A stretch of DNA of 64,000 nt, taken from DATAXP01 sp963708675. GTDB lineage: Bacteria; Planctomycetota; Planctomycetia; Pirellulales; PNKZ01. Below the pieces are notes generated by a model. That model was not told the origin of the DNA. It saw only the letters and a program-made list of their open reading frames with translations, and ran no database searches. A program made the position numbers and the translations under genes. Below, piece by piece: positions 52,945 through 62,298 of this stretch (its first letter is position 1; each line of letters opens with the position of its first letter). The stretch is from the NCBI GenBank assembly GCA_963708675.1, contig CAVPTO010000003.1, forward strand, positions 806,001-870,000, read 5' to 3'.

Positions 52945-54276
52945 TTAGGCATCGACCGTCGCGAGTTCGCGATCTTCCTCGGCCGAAAGTCCCGACATTT
53001 CCGCACGTTGTCCTGGTTCGCACGTCGCGTGCTCGACAACATCGAGCATCGTCGGCTTACCGCTGCTGTTGAAGAACATGCCTTCGCACTCAACGACGTG
53101 CTCGGCGTATTCGACGTTGTGCTCAAGCAACAGCTTATGGAGCTTGTGCAGGTTGTAGTGCGGAACGGCCGGGTACAGGTGGTGCGTCAGGTGCACATCC
53201 TGGCCGTAGATGAACATCGCCCAGCGGATGATCGGATTGCAGAAGATCACGCGGCTGTTCGTCAGCTTGCCGTCGTCGGCATTGGCGTGCTGATACAAGT
53301 CGCGAAGAAGCATGAGGTATGGGAAGCTCGTGAAGAGCGGCAGCACCCAGAACAACCACACGTAAACGCCCCACTCGGTGCCCGTCTTGAACTTCGCCCA
53401 AGCCAGGCCGGTCTCGAGGAGCAACAACGAGGTCAAACGCAGGATGCTCGTCGTCTTGGCCGAAATGATCGGCTTGAGATCCGACATGAAGTACCAGTCA
53501 TCCGGCAGCGACTTGACGACCGCGACCGCACCGAGCCAAAAGATCACCGGCGTGACCGCCATCTGCAGGGTGGTGCCAAAATGGCTGAGGTAGCCCATGA
53601 CACCGCAGAACGCGGCGAACCACACGACACCCAGGATGCTCGTAAGCCGCAGCTTGCCGACCATCGCCTTCGGGTTCGTCTTAACGTGCTTGTCGTACGG
53701 ATGAACGCCGTTGCCGAGTGTCGTCACATAAATGTTGTCCCACACATAGCGGAGCAACGCGGGCGGCCAAAAGATGCGAACGTAAAACCGATAGATGAAT
53801 TCCCACTTTGTCATGGGGAATTTATCCATCATTCGCGTCTTGCCCAAATTCAACAACTCGGGATCATGATCCCAGTCGTTTGTATATTCGTGGTGACCGA
53901 GGTGGATCAGGCGATATTGCGCCGTGGTCGAGAACAAGGGGAACATGCAGAGCACGTCCGAAACGAGTTCGTTCCAGAACGTGTTCTTCAGCAGAATGTA
54001 ATGGGCCCCTTCATGGGCCAGACCGGCGAAACGGTGCTGGACGGCTCCCACGAGCATGACGGCGGCACCAACGACCGGGATCAACCACGGCCACGAATAG
54101 CCCCATTCGGCTCGCATGTGGCAAAACGCAATGGCCGGCACCAGAATGGCCGCCAAAGTCAGGTATTCGACGGCCAGATAAATCAGGTTCGTGTGGTTAT
54201 CACGGTACCTGAGGGGGTGGATCAGCGCGTTGATTTCGCGGCTGTTCAGCGTTTTACCGAGTTGTCTTGCTCGCAT
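52945..54276 (-). CDS. Membrane fatty acid desaturase
   Basis: A 443-residue integral membrane di-iron enzyme. The three His boxes are present: HEGAHYILL (box 1, HxxxH), HLGHHEYTNDWDHDPE (box 2, HxxHH) and DVHLTHHLYPAVPHYNLHKL (box 3, HxxHH). Hydrophobic pairs flank them (LIPVVGAAVMLVGAVQ, LRLTSILGVVWFAAFCGVMG). It introduces a double bond into acyl chains or related lipids. It is convergent with the cardiolipin synthase-like gene and starts at ATG 54276. Confidence 0.9.
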   Translation of the reverse strand: MRARQLGKTLNSREINALIHPLRYRDNHTNLIYLAVEYLTLAAILVPAIAFCHMRAEWGYSWPWLIPVVGAAVMLVGAVQHRFAGLAHEGAHYILLKNTFWNELVSDVLCMFPLFSTTAQYRLIHLGHHEYTNDWDHDPELLNLGKTRMMDKFPMTKWEFIYRFYVRIFWPPALLRYVWDNIYVTTLGNGVHPYDKHVKTNPKAMVGKLRLTSILGVVWFAAFCGVMGYLSHFGTTLQMAVTPVIFWLGAVAVVKSLPDDWYFMSDLKPIISAKTTSILRLTSLLLLETGLAWAKFKTGTEWGVYVWLFWVLPLFTSFPYLMLLRDLYQHANADDGKLTNSRVIFCNPIIRWAMFIYGQDVHLTHHLYPAVPHYNLHKLHKLLLEHNVEYAEHVVECEGMFFNSSGKPTMLDVVEHATCEPGQRAEMSGLSAEEDRELATVDA

Positions 54277-54693
54277 TTTTTTCGCTCAGACCGAAACAGC
54301 AGAGGCCTGCGCTCCTGCTCGAACGCATGAAAACAGAATTCGGGCGTTCGCGAGGCAGTTCAACAGGTTTCGCGTGGAGGGAGCGTTTGGAATGGCTGCA
54401 ACGCCCGCAACGTGGGCTCGTTTCCTAGTCACCCGACGAGCCCGGCTTCGATTCGGCCTTCGGAACGTCGCACCTGTAGGCTGATCGGAAGGACGCCGCC
54501 CGCAAATCCTTCCCACACAGCACAGTTTAACAGAGGCTAAACACCGGCTCTCGCAACGTCAAGCATCTGCCCCATGCCGGGGGATCACGGTAAGAATCGG
54601 CCGGCGGTCGTGCTTGAGCTGTCGTAAGTTACAATCAGGGACGTCGTCGCCCCGCACCGCTCGGCCACCAACCCTGATACAGAGGACACGCCC
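54277..54693. other. 417-base gap upstream of the desaturase gene and small exported protein gene
   Basis: Both flanking genes diverge from it. I read both strands and see no convincing gene, tRNA or long repeat. A short palindrome-free GC-rich stretch with a TACAAT box near 54629 may belong to a promoter for the 54694 gene, but no matching -35 box is evident. Confidence 0.5.
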
Positions 54694-54999
54694 ATGCACG
54701 GTCGATCGAAAACCATCGTCGTCGCGATCACTCTTTTGCTGTCGCTCGCTGCTCGAACAGCTTTGGCCGAGGACACCTACGAGGGCAAGATCGCCGAGGC
54801 CGCCGGAACGAAACTGCTCGTGCTCAGCCGTAGCGGCGAGACGGTCGAGTTTGCGATCTCCGGCGATTGCAAGATCACGCGAAACGGCAAGAAGGCGAGC
54901 GTCGACGACCTCGTTGTCGGCGACAGCGTAAAGGTCGAAGCGAGCCGCAGCGGCGAGAGCCTGACCGCGAAATCGATCGACGCCGTCGCGGCCGAGTAG
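54694..54999 (+). CDS. Small exported protein, OB/DUF5666-like
   Basis: A 101-residue protein with signal peptide (SKTIVVAITLLLSLAARTAL, cleavage near ALAEDT) followed by one small beta domain: YEGKIAEAAGTKLLVLSRSG, FAISGDCKITRNGKKASVDD, LVVGDSVKVEASRSGESLTA. The alternation resembles DUF5666-type domains that fold as a small beta barrel. Function unknown. Confidence 0.72.
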   Translation: MHGRSKTIVVAITLLLSLAARTALAEDTYEGKIAEAAGTKLLVLSRSGETVEFAISGDCKITRNGKKASVDDLVVGDSVKVEASRSGESLTAKSIDAVAAE

Positions 55000-55149
55000 C
55001 GAAGCTCGGCCCGCCCCCTTTCGCATCGCAGCGGCGCCGCTAAGAATGAGGCGCAATGCCAAACGTCCGCGCCCGTCGAGTGCATCCACGCCGGCGCAGT
55101 CATATTCGAGCGCTGGAGATCTGGAGTCCCACACTTCGGGAGTTGAGCC

Positions 55150-56556
55150 ATGTCGGTCACCACTTCGAGCCTTGCCCCCTGGTTGCATACCCTGTTAGGC
55201 GACGATCCGACGGCGAAAAGCCGCTCGCTGCAGGAATATCTCGACGGCATCCCACGCCTCGACACCCTGGCCGATGTGCCGAGCGGAACGCCCGTGCTCG
55301 TCCGCGGCGACGTTGACGTCAAGCCCGGCCCCAAGGTCGGCGACGGTGATATCCGGCTGCGATCGATGGTCGAGACGCTCAAGTACGGACGCGAGCATGG
55401 CTGGAAACAGATCATCTTCGGGCACGTTGGACGCAAACCCGAGGGAAGCCTCAAAGCGGTCGCCAAGCGGCTCGGCGAGTTGCTCGGCATCGAGGTGCCG
55501 CTCATCGCCGATTGGTACGACGAAGCCACAGGGACGGTGAAGCCGGCGGTGACCGAACAAATTGCCAAGGCCGCGCCCGGCAGCATCCTGATGCTCGAGA
55601 ACACGCGCAAGTACGCGATCGAGCGCGTGCTGTGGGACGCGAAGCCTGAAGATGCCGAGAAAGTCGCCGACAAGCTGGCGAAGTTCGCGCAGCAGATGGC
55701 TGACCGCGTGGCCCGCATCTACGTGAACGAGGCGCTCTCGGCCGGCAGTCTCGATACCTCGACGACCGTCGTCCCGGCGGCCATGGATCGCGTCGCGCTC
55801 GGCAAGTACGTCGCCGGAGAATTCGACGGACCGATGCGAGCCTGCCTGCAAACGCAACTCGTCATCTTTAGTGGTCTGAAGATCGACAAGCTCGACGACC
55901 TGGAAGCGATGATCGCACGCGGAACGATTCGCTGGGTGCTGACGGCCGGGTCGCTCGCGATGGCGCTCAAGAAGGCCGACGCGGAAGTTTCCGGCGGCGA
56001 CTTCTGCCTCGGCGTGGCCGAAGCCAAGGGGCACGAGGAGAAGCCTTACTTCATCGAGCCGTCGCGTGTCGAGCAGGCGAAAAAGATGCTCACCGACGGC
56101 CGCCGCAAGGGCATCGAATTCGTGATGCCGTGCGACTTCGTGCTCCAAGACGGACGCGTCTCGGAGACGATCGGCCCGGAAGATCAGCAGTTCGACGTCG
56201 GTCCCAAGACCAGCGACCTCTTCCATCACGTCGTTGGCCGATTTCTCGAAGGTCAACGCGTTGCCGAAAGTTCGGGACACGCGCGAGCCGTGGTCTTCCA
56301 CAATGGTGTGTTCGGCATGTTCGAAGACCCGCGCTTCGAAGGCGGCACGAAGCGGTTCATTCCCGAGCTCAAACGCCTCAAAGACGGCGGCGCTCAGGTT
56401 TACATCGGCGGCGGCGAAGGGGGCGCGGCGCTCGATAAGTACGGCAAAGAAGATTGGGTGACGCACGTCTTTACCGCCGGCGGCACGGTGCTTAACGCAC
56501 TGGGTTCGTCGCCGGTGCCGTATCTCGTGGCGCTTTACATGGCCAACGAGAAATAA
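55150..56556 (+). CDS. pgk: Divergent phosphoglycerate kinase
   Basis: A 468-residue protein with PGK architecture but altered motifs. Kept: LVRGDVDVKPG near residue 50 (canonical RxDxN, here RxDxD), FGHVGRKPEGSLK (HxGR), MLENTRKYA (Arg of the LEN-R motif), FSGLKIDKLDDLE (KxxK), VFHNGVFGMFEDP (nucleotide contact) and IGGGEGGAALDKYG (GGGD changed to GGGE). Changed: the DAFGTAHR region reads VNEALSAGSLDTST, without the catalytic-type Arg. It is longer than usual (about 395). Either a lineage-specific variant enzyme or a paralogue. I cannot see another pgk in the window. Confidence 0.8.
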   Translation: MSVTTSSLAPWLHTLLGDDPTAKSRSLQEYLDGIPRLDTLADVPSGTPVLVRGDVDVKPGPKVGDGDIRLRSMVETLKYGREHGWKQIIFGHVGRKPEGSLKAVAKRLGELLGIEVPLIADWYDEATGTVKPAVTEQIAKAAPGSILMLENTRKYAIERVLWDAKPEDAEKVADKLAKFAQQMADRVARIYVNEALSAGSLDTSTTVVPAAMDRVALGKYVAGEFDGPMRACLQTQLVIFSGLKIDKLDDLEAMIARGTIRWVLTAGSLAMALKKADAEVSGGDFCLGVAEAKGHEEKPYFIEPSRVEQAKKMLTDGRRKGIEFVMPCDFVLQDGRVSETIGPEDQQFDVGPKTSDLFHHVVGRFLEGQRVAESSGHARAVVFHNGVFGMFEDPRFEGGTKRFIPELKRLKDGGAQVYIGGGEGGAALDKYGKEDWVTHVFTAGGTVLNALGSSPVPYLVALYMANEK

Positions 56557-56570
56557 TGTCACGAAATAAC

Positions 56571-56597
56571 GTTTAGCCGGCGAGCTTGCTCGCCGCG
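56571..56597. repeat. Family C repeat after pgk
   Basis: GTTTAGCCGGCGAGCTTGCT and CGCCGCG: arms CGGCGAGC / GCTCGCCG, 15 bases after the pgk stop. It matches the copies at 22674 and 28325. Confidence 0.8.
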
Positions 56598-56613
56598 ACG
56601 CGGCTGATTCCGA

Positions 56614-56729
56614 CCCCCTCTCCCCTTGCGGGAGAGGGCCGGGGTGAGGGGTAGGAGGCGTGTACTCGCATCGCCCCCTCACCCGGTTCGTCTGCGACGA
56701 ACCACCCTCTCCCGCGATGGGGAGAGGGT
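56614..56729. repeat. Composite intergenic repeat, family D (copy 2)
   Basis: CCCCTCTCCCCTTGCGGGAG to 56651 is followed by CCCCCTCACCCGGTTCGTCT to 56729, each a hairpin. The same elements occur at 14261-14400 in reverse orientation. It lies between convergent pgk and the sulfatase gene, and may also serve as a bidirectional transcript end. Confidence 0.8.
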
Positions 56730-56745
56730 TGAACCTTAGGCGGCG

Positions 56746-58377
56746 TCAATCGCTGCCCTTGCGCTTTTTGCCGGGTGGCGCGGGAATCGGGCCCGCCATG
56801 GGCGGCGTTTCATAGAACTTACCGTTGTCGACGACGCGCGGGTCGCCGGTCGTGCGTAGTTCGTCCATCAAACGTTTGTCGAGTTGCGCCTTGATCGACG
56901 CGTACTTGGCATCCGCAGCCACGTTCTTCACTTCGTCACGATCGTCGGCCAACACGTACAGTTCTTCGCGTGGACGCTTGCCGAAGGCCATCTCGTAGTA
57001 CGACGCGTAATTCGGATCATTGCGATGCTCGACGACCCACGCCTTCGTCGGCCCCGAGTCGCAATCAGCCAACGTGAGCCGCGTGTTCTCGGTCAATTGC
57101 TCGGTCGTCGGCCCTGCTCCGCTGTCGAGCATCCGCGGATCGCCCATCGGCCAACGCTCGGGATGGAAGTTCACGATGTACAAGTAATCCTTCGTGCGAA
57201 CGGCGCGCATCGGATACGGCAATTCGCCTTCGCGGGCATCATCGACGTGGCGCTCGCGACCGACGAATACCGCGTCGCGCTTCGGCTCGACCTGTCCCGA
57301 CTTGTCGCTCTTGAGAATTCCAACCAGGCTGCGGCCGGTCATTGAGTCCGGCGGCGTCACACCGCCGAGTTCAAGAAACGTCGGCGCGAGGTCCGGCAGC
57401 GTGATCAAGTCGTCGACGACGCGGCCACCGTTGGCCCCGCCCCATCGAGCCACGAGCGACACGCCGACACCGAAGTCGTACAAGTTGCACTTACCATGCG
57501 GAAAGCCAGGACCGCCATGATCGCCGCTGGCAACGATGAGCGTGTTGTCGAGTTCGCCGATTTCTTCGAGCCGCTTCATCATCACGCCAATGCATGCGTC
57601 GAAGGCCTGGACCTCGCCGAAGTAGTCGGCCAAGTCCTCGCGTACCTCGGGCACATCAGGCAGAAACTTCGGCATCTTGCCCTTCAAGTCGTCGGGGTTG
57701 AGGCCCCAGAGTGCTTTGCCGGAACCTTTGACCCATTTGCGGTGAACGTTTGTGGGACCGTACCAAAAGCAGAACGGCTGCCCCGGCTTGCGGTCGGCCA
57801 AAAAGTTGTCGAAGTTCTCGCGGATCTGGTCGTACAGCTCTTGCTTCGCCTTCTCGACCGGCGTTCCTTTCGACACGGCATTGGTCACATACTCAGAGAA
57901 TTGATTGACCGCTTTGCCCGCCTTCTCGTAGGCGTTCTTTTGTTCGCCGTAGGGCGCATCCGCCGGACTGCCGGGGCTCCAAACCTTGAATGACTTGCCG
58001 ATGTGATAGCCGGCGTTCTGCAGCAATAGCGGATAGGCGGGGTTCGTCCCGTCCCAAATCGCGCCGCTGAGAATCGAGCCGCGACCGGTGCGCCAGAAAT
58101 GCTGGCCCGAGAGCAACGCACTGCGGCAAGGCGTGCATGACGGAGCCGACACGAAGGCGCTGCGGAACAGTACGCCTTCTTTTGCGAGGCGATCGAAGTT
58201 CGGCGTCGAGATGACGTCGTTGCACGTGCCTGGGCCGTCGAGCTTGGCGTAAGCGCTCGTGTGGCGCCCCCAGTCGTCGGCGAAGGCGAACAGAATGTTC
58301 GGCCGCTTTTGGTCGGCGGCGAAAACGGTCGAGGCTCCGAGCGCGGCCATCACCGCGATCATCAGAAGTCGCTTCAT
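56746..58377 (-). CDS. Cys-type sulfatase (arylsulfatase family S1)
   Basis: A 543-residue exported sulfatase. Signal peptide MKRLLMIAVMAALGASTVFA is followed by RPNILFAFADDWGRHTSAYA (first metal Asp pair), and the formylglycine motif CTPCRSALLSGQHFWRT with modified Cys at about residue 81. The late part carries LIVASGDHGGPGFPHGKCNL (metal Asp-His) and MTGRSLVGILKSDKSGQ. GGAG lies about seven bases upstream of the ATG at 58377. Planctomycetes carry many sulfatases for marine polysaccharides; the target here is unknown. A formylglycine-generating enzyme is not in this window. ThuA follows upstream on the same strand. Confidence 0.93.
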   Translation of the reverse strand: MKRLLMIAVMAALGASTVFAADQKRPNILFAFADDWGRHTSAYAKLDGPGTCNDVISTPNFDRLAKEGVLFRSAFVSAPSCTPCRSALLSGQHFWRTGRGSILSGAIWDGTNPAYPLLLQNAGYHIGKSFKVWSPGSPADAPYGEQKNAYEKAGKAVNQFSEYVTNAVSKGTPVEKAKQELYDQIRENFDNFLADRKPGQPFCFWYGPTNVHRKWVKGSGKALWGLNPDDLKGKMPKFLPDVPEVREDLADYFGEVQAFDACIGVMMKRLEEIGELDNTLIVASGDHGGPGFPHGKCNLYDFGVGVSLVARWGGANGGRVVDDLITLPDLAPTFLELGGVTPPDSMTGRSLVGILKSDKSGQVEPKRDAVFVGRERHVDDAREGELPYPMRAVRTKDYLYIVNFHPERWPMGDPRMLDSGAGPTTEQLTENTRLTLADCDSGPTKAWVVEHRNDPNYASYYEMAFGKRPREELYVLADDRDEVKNVAADAKYASIKAQLDKRLMDELRTTGDPRVVDNGKFYETPPMAGPIPAPPGKKRKGSD

Positions 58378-58396
58378 CACACTCTCCAGGCTTGCG

Positions 58397-59314
58397 TTAC
58401 TTTTTTTTGGCCGGCTCGCGCGGCTTTGGGTCGAGGGCAGCGGGCTCGAACATGGCGAGGTCCGGCGACGCGGTTTGCACGCCCTCGGAAGGAACTTCGC
58501 GATGCGCGGTCCACACGATGCCGTTGAGAATCAACTTCCGCAGGTCGTCGCACGTCCAATTGCGGTACGTGTGTGGCATGACAACGCCTATGCCGCGGCC
58601 GCCGTCGCTGCGATCCACGGCCCACGCGACCACCTCGCGTTTCGGATCTTCCGGCGGCAGCATCGACGTGGCCAGCACCGTCACGCCGGGCGCCGGGCCG
58701 CCGCGTCCGAAATAGTTGTTGTAGTACGGCTCGTCGTTGAGCGTGAATTCATGCCAGCCGCGCGAGACGGGATGTCTCGCATCGCCCGGCGTGATGGTCG
58801 CGGTCATCATCCGCGCGACCGATTGATGATGTTTGCACTTCGTGGCGAAGTAGCCACCCATCCATCGCAACAACGGATGGTCTCCGTCTTCGGCCACGTC
58901 CTCGGCACGCAAGCCCGTTGCGTAGTGAATGCAAACAAGGCCGCACCCGCGATTCATCATCGCGCCGAGTTCGCTCATCACCTTTGCCGAGTCGGGAAGT
59001 CGAGCGGGCGGGAACGTGTCGCCGAGGAACACGATCGTGGCCGCGCGATCGCGCGCAGCCGCGTCCTGCGGCCACTCATAAAACACGTCGGCCTCGACGT
59101 CTTTGACCTTGTCTGCGTGCTCAAGGCACTGCTTCACCAAGCGTCCGCCGGCGGCTACCTCGTGCGACCCCGGCGGGTGCGTGCTGGGGCCGACGACGAT
59201 GAGAACGCGCGTCGGTTCATCTGCCGCCTTAAGGGCGGAAAACGAGGCGTTGATCGATAGAATTGCCGCCACAATCAGGGCGGAAAGCAGTGGGCGATGC
59301 ATGTTCGCCATCAT
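58397..59314 (-). CDS. ThuA domain (trehalose-utilisation-like) exported protein
   Basis: A protein of about 305 residues with signal peptide (LLSALIVAAILSINASFSAL, cleavage near ALKAADE) and a ThuA-like class I glutamine amidotransferase-type fold: RVLIVVGPSTHPPGSHEVAA, GAMMNRGCGLVCIHYATGLR, GGYFATKCKHHQSV, GGRGIGVVMPHTYRNWTCDD and LILNGIVWTAHREVP. ThuA proteins often accompany sulfatases and carbohydrate genes in planctomycetes. The end is 19 bases before the sulfatase start, so they are probably one operon. Start may be any of the ATGs at 59314, 59311 or 59302. Confidence 0.85.
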   Translation of the reverse strand: MMANMHRPLLSALIVAAILSINASFSALKAADEPTRVLIVVGPSTHPPGSHEVAAGGRLVKQCLEHADKVKDVEADVFYEWPQDAAARDRAATIVFLGDTFPPARLPDSAKVMSELGAMMNRGCGLVCIHYATGLRAEDVAEDGDHPLLRWMGGYFATKCKHHQSVARMMTATITPGDARHPVSRGWHEFTLNDEPYYNNYFGRGGPAPGVTVLATSMLPPEDPKREVVAWAVDRSDGGRGIGVVMPHTYRNWTCDDLRKLILNGIVWTAHREVPSEGVQTASPDLAMFEPAALDPKPREPAKKK

Positions 59315-59373
59315 CGCCGCGGATCGCGAGCGATGCAACCTGCGACATGAATTCGCGGGGTGCGTGGAGGGGC

Positions 59374-59408
59374 GCGACGCACAATGGAGCGCTCCGCTGG
59401 CGCGTCGC
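59374..59408. repeat. Inverted repeat downstream of opgH
   Basis: GCGACGC (59374-59380) and GCGTCGC (59402-59408) enclose the palindrome GGAGCGCTCC (59386-59395). It falls between the 3' end of opgH and the ThuA gene start and may be its 3' stem-loop. It resembles the GCGTCGCGGCT elements at 27017-27060. Confidence 0.5.
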
Positions 59409-59437
59409 GGCTAACCAAGACATTTAAAACAGCGTGA

Positions 59438-61471
59438 TTACGCGGCTTCGCTTTCGCCCTTGCGACGCGATGTCCAGGCGAACAAATGCAGCGCGCTCAC
59501 TGCATCGGGGTCGGACAGGATCGCCTTGCGGCTGTCGACCGACACACGGTGCGGACCGCCGACGAGCAACTGCTTCTCCGCGTTGGCGAGTTCCCGCGGT
59601 GAAACCTTCACCGCAGCGCTGGTGGCTGTGAGGATACAGCGATGCAACGCGACGAAGGCCGGGTCGGCCAACAAACGACGGAACATGCCGCGGTAGTCGG
59701 ACAATTCCTTTGGCGGAGCGAGCGCCAGCAAGTGGCGATGACGCTTCAGCACCTTGGGAACCGTCGTTTCTTCGGGCGTGAGCAACAGGCCATAGTCGGC
59801 GGCGGTGCGACCGAGCGTGACGCTGCTGAGCATCATGCACAGCGGCACAGCGAGGATTAAGCCCGTGAAAACCGGCACCAGCCACGGGAAGATCGACGGA
59901 GCGAGATACCACGTCGCCACGGCACCGACGAGGCCCGCGACGGTTTGTCGCCAATGCGTTGTGATCGCGCCTCGCAACGATTGAGCGCCTTCTCCACGTG
60001 TCTGGGCGTTCCACTGAACCTTGCGGCCAAGGAATGTGGAAATGACGAACGTCGAGTGGAACAACATCATCACAGGCGAAATGAGCACAGAGATGAGAAT
60101 CTCGATGAGCATGCTCGCGCCGGCCTTGAATACCCCGCCGCAGGCGTTCACGCCTTCGCGATTGCGACACAGCAGCAGATAGCCCCAAAACTTGGGCAAC
60201 AACAGCAAGGCCATGGTCGCGCCGAACACGATGCCCGACCACGGCACGGGGGCCAACCCGTCAGGGCCATGCGCCGTCGTATCGCCCGCCCATTGCTTGT
60301 AAGCGACCGAGGCCACGCCAAGCAGCAGGAAGATCAACCACAACGGCGAGGCTAAATACGACATCGCGCCCATGCCGAAGTGCAACCGGCTAATCGGGTG
60401 CATGCCGCGGCTAAAGGCGAGACGAATATGTTGCATGTTCCCTTGGCACCAACGCTGATCGCGGATTGCGTAGTCGATGAGCGTCGGGGGCGGTTCTTCG
60501 TAACTGCCGCCGAGGTCCTGAGCCAGGCAAACCTTGTAGCCGGCGCGACGCATGAGCGCCGCCTCGACAAAGTCGTGGCTGAGCACTTCACCGCCGAGCG
60601 GCGCGGCGCCGGGCAGCTTCGACAGGCCGCACGAGCTGGTAAACGCCTCGACGCGGATGATGGCGTTGTGGCCCCAGTAGTTGCCGTCGATGTGCGACCA
60701 CCAGGCGAAGCCTTCGATGAAGACCGGGCCGTAGACGCGAGCGGAGAACTGCTGGCAACGGGCGAACAGCGACACCCGGTTCACGGGGATCGGCGGAGCT
60801 TGCAGGATGCCCAACTCGGGATCCTGATCCATGCGGCGGACCATTTCAACGATCGACTCGCCGCTCATGACGCTGTCGGCGTCGAGAATGATCATGTACT
60901 CGTAGCCAGCACCCCAACGCTCGCAGAAGTCGGCAATGTTGCCGGCCTTGCGACCGATGTTCTTCGTGCGATGGCGGTAGTACACGTTGCTTGGTCCGAC
61001 GACGCTTTGGACGAGTCTCGCCCAGGCGAGCTCTTCGGCCAGCCAAAGGTCCGGATCGGTTGTATCGCTGAGCAAGAAGAAATCGAACGTCGCGCCGTGC
61101 CCTGTTGCTTGCAGCGACTCATACATCGCCCGAAGCCCAGCCAGCACCCGGTGCGGCTCTTCGTTATAGATAGGCATCAACAGCGCGGTTCGACCGACCG
61201 GCGCCGCGTTGGTGCGAGTTCCGGAGTAGAGCGACGCTTTCGGTCGCCACATCAGCCGTAGGAACCCGGCAGTCGCCATCCAAAACGACATGGCGACCCA
61301 GACGAACAAAGCGGTGAACATCGCCATCAACACAAAGTCGAGTGGCGACCAACCGTCGGCCTCGAGCGTGTGGGCGAACGTCCAAAGGCCGAGCACCGTC
61401 GTGGCGACGGTGAGGACCGCGAGCATTGCTCGTCGCAACGCAACTGAGGGGGCGGACGATGAATCGGGCAT
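59438..61471 (-). CDS. opgH: Glucans biosynthesis glucosyltransferase OpgH (MdoH)
   Basis: A 677-residue membrane GT2 enzyme that polymerises glucose from UDP-glucose into the osmoregulated periplasmic glucan backbone. GT2 motifs are complete: TALLMPIYNEEPHRVLAGLR, YEYMIILDADSVMSGESIVE, GGEVLSHDFVEAALMRRAGY, and the QxxRW motif DYAIRDQRWCQGNMQHIRLA. Two N-terminal helices and a group of C-terminal helices (WLIFLLLGVASVAYKQWAG, ISVLISPVMMLFHSTFVIST) form the channel. Its ATG overlaps the upstream gene's TAA by one base. Confidence 0.94.
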   Translation of the reverse strand: MPDSSSAPSVALRRAMLAVLTVATTVLGLWTFAHTLEADGWSPLDFVLMAMFTALFVWVAMSFWMATAGFLRLMWRPKASLYSGTRTNAAPVGRTALLMPIYNEEPHRVLAGLRAMYESLQATGHGATFDFFLLSDTTDPDLWLAEELAWARLVQSVVGPSNVYYRHRTKNIGRKAGNIADFCERWGAGYEYMIILDADSVMSGESIVEMVRRMDQDPELGILQAPPIPVNRVSLFARCQQFSARVYGPVFIEGFAWWSHIDGNYWGHNAIIRVEAFTSSCGLSKLPGAAPLGGEVLSHDFVEAALMRRAGYKVCLAQDLGGSYEEPPPTLIDYAIRDQRWCQGNMQHIRLAFSRGMHPISRLHFGMGAMSYLASPLWLIFLLLGVASVAYKQWAGDTTAHGPDGLAPVPWSGIVFGATMALLLLPKFWGYLLLCRNREGVNACGGVFKAGASMLIEILISVLISPVMMLFHSTFVISTFLGRKVQWNAQTRGEGAQSLRGAITTHWRQTVAGLVGAVATWYLAPSIFPWLVPVFTGLILAVPLCMMLSSVTLGRTAADYGLLLTPEETTVPKVLKRHRHLLALAPPKELSDYRGMFRRLLADPAFVALHRCILTATSAAVKVSPRELANAEKQLLVGGPHRVSVDSRKAILSDPDAVSALHLFAWTSRRKGESEAA

Positions 61472-62022
61472 TATGACCGCTTCGCTCGACCCAATCGAAA
61501 GATTCGCGAGACCACGCCAGCGGTGCCGGAGATCGCGCGAATCCAGAACGGTGTGTGTTCGTCGACGAGCGGTTGCTCGTGCATCGGTGTTCGTTGCGAT
61601 GGCGGGACGATCGGCCTGGCGGCGCGTTGCAAGTGCTGTGCGAGCCAGTCGGGCAGTTCGTCGTAGCGAAGCAAGAATTCGGGATACTTATCGAGCACAG
61701 CCTGAAGCTCGATCGCGAGCAGTCCGCGGCGACAAGCCGGATCGTTTGGAGCGACCGTAGCGGCTAAATGATCGAGCCATTGGTCGATATCGGTTGTCGC
61801 TCCGGCCACGGCCGAGCGATACAGAACATCGAGTGACTCGCCCGGATTCGGCTCGGTTTCAGCGTTTCCGACCCAACGACGGCACGCCGCCGCGACCATG
61901 GAAGGATCGCGAAGCCCCCAGCCACGAAGGTATTCGGCCATGAGGCGCTCAGCACGGGCACGGGGCTGGATTCCGATGCCGATCGGCTTAATTGGCGCTT
62001 CGAGCGTTGATCGATCCGTCAT
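61471..62022 (-). CDS. Unknown protein coupled to opgH
   Basis: A 183-residue soluble protein, mostly helical by composition, with no signal peptide. Features: RAERLMAEYLRGWGLRDPSM, ATVAPNDPACRRGLLAIELQ, LDKYPEFLLRYDELPDWLAQ, and a C-terminal segment PFWIRAISGTAGVVSRIFRL that may be amphipathic. No family recognised. The stop overlaps the opgH start by one base and the gene stands between the divergent opgG and opgH, so it most likely serves in glucan synthesis, for example as an OpgH partner in the cytoplasm. No motif suggests an enzyme. Confidence 0.78.
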   Translation of the reverse strand: MTDRSTLEAPIKPIGIGIQPRARAERLMAEYLRGWGLRDPSMVAAACRRWVGNAETEPNPGESLDVLYRSAVAGATTDIDQWLDHLAATVAPNDPACRRGLLAIELQAVLDKYPEFLLRYDELPDWLAQHLQRAARPIVPPSQRTPMHEQPLVDEHTPFWIRAISGTAGVVSRIFRLGRAKRS

Positions 62023-62298
62023 AAACGGCGTCTACATCCTCGGTATTAACCGGTCTAATTTGCCTGCCCCGCCGCTGGCGGTTTCCTTAAAGCAGACACC
62101 CATTGTTATCGACTCGCGGAGAAGTGCAAGGCGCGTGCCGGAGCACGTTTTCAGTCTGTATCGACGGTAACCACCCGGAACGAAGCATAGTTTCTGTGGC
62201 AGTGGCTGCTGAGAAAACAGGCAGTTTTGGGCGATGAGGGGGTCGCAAAGTACCGGCCATAATCGGTAGCGTATAGTCCCCAGGAGGATTACCGCCAG

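Noticed and set aside
54628..54634. TACAAT box before the 54694 gene
   Set aside because: No -35 box at 16-18 bases; not reported as a promoter.
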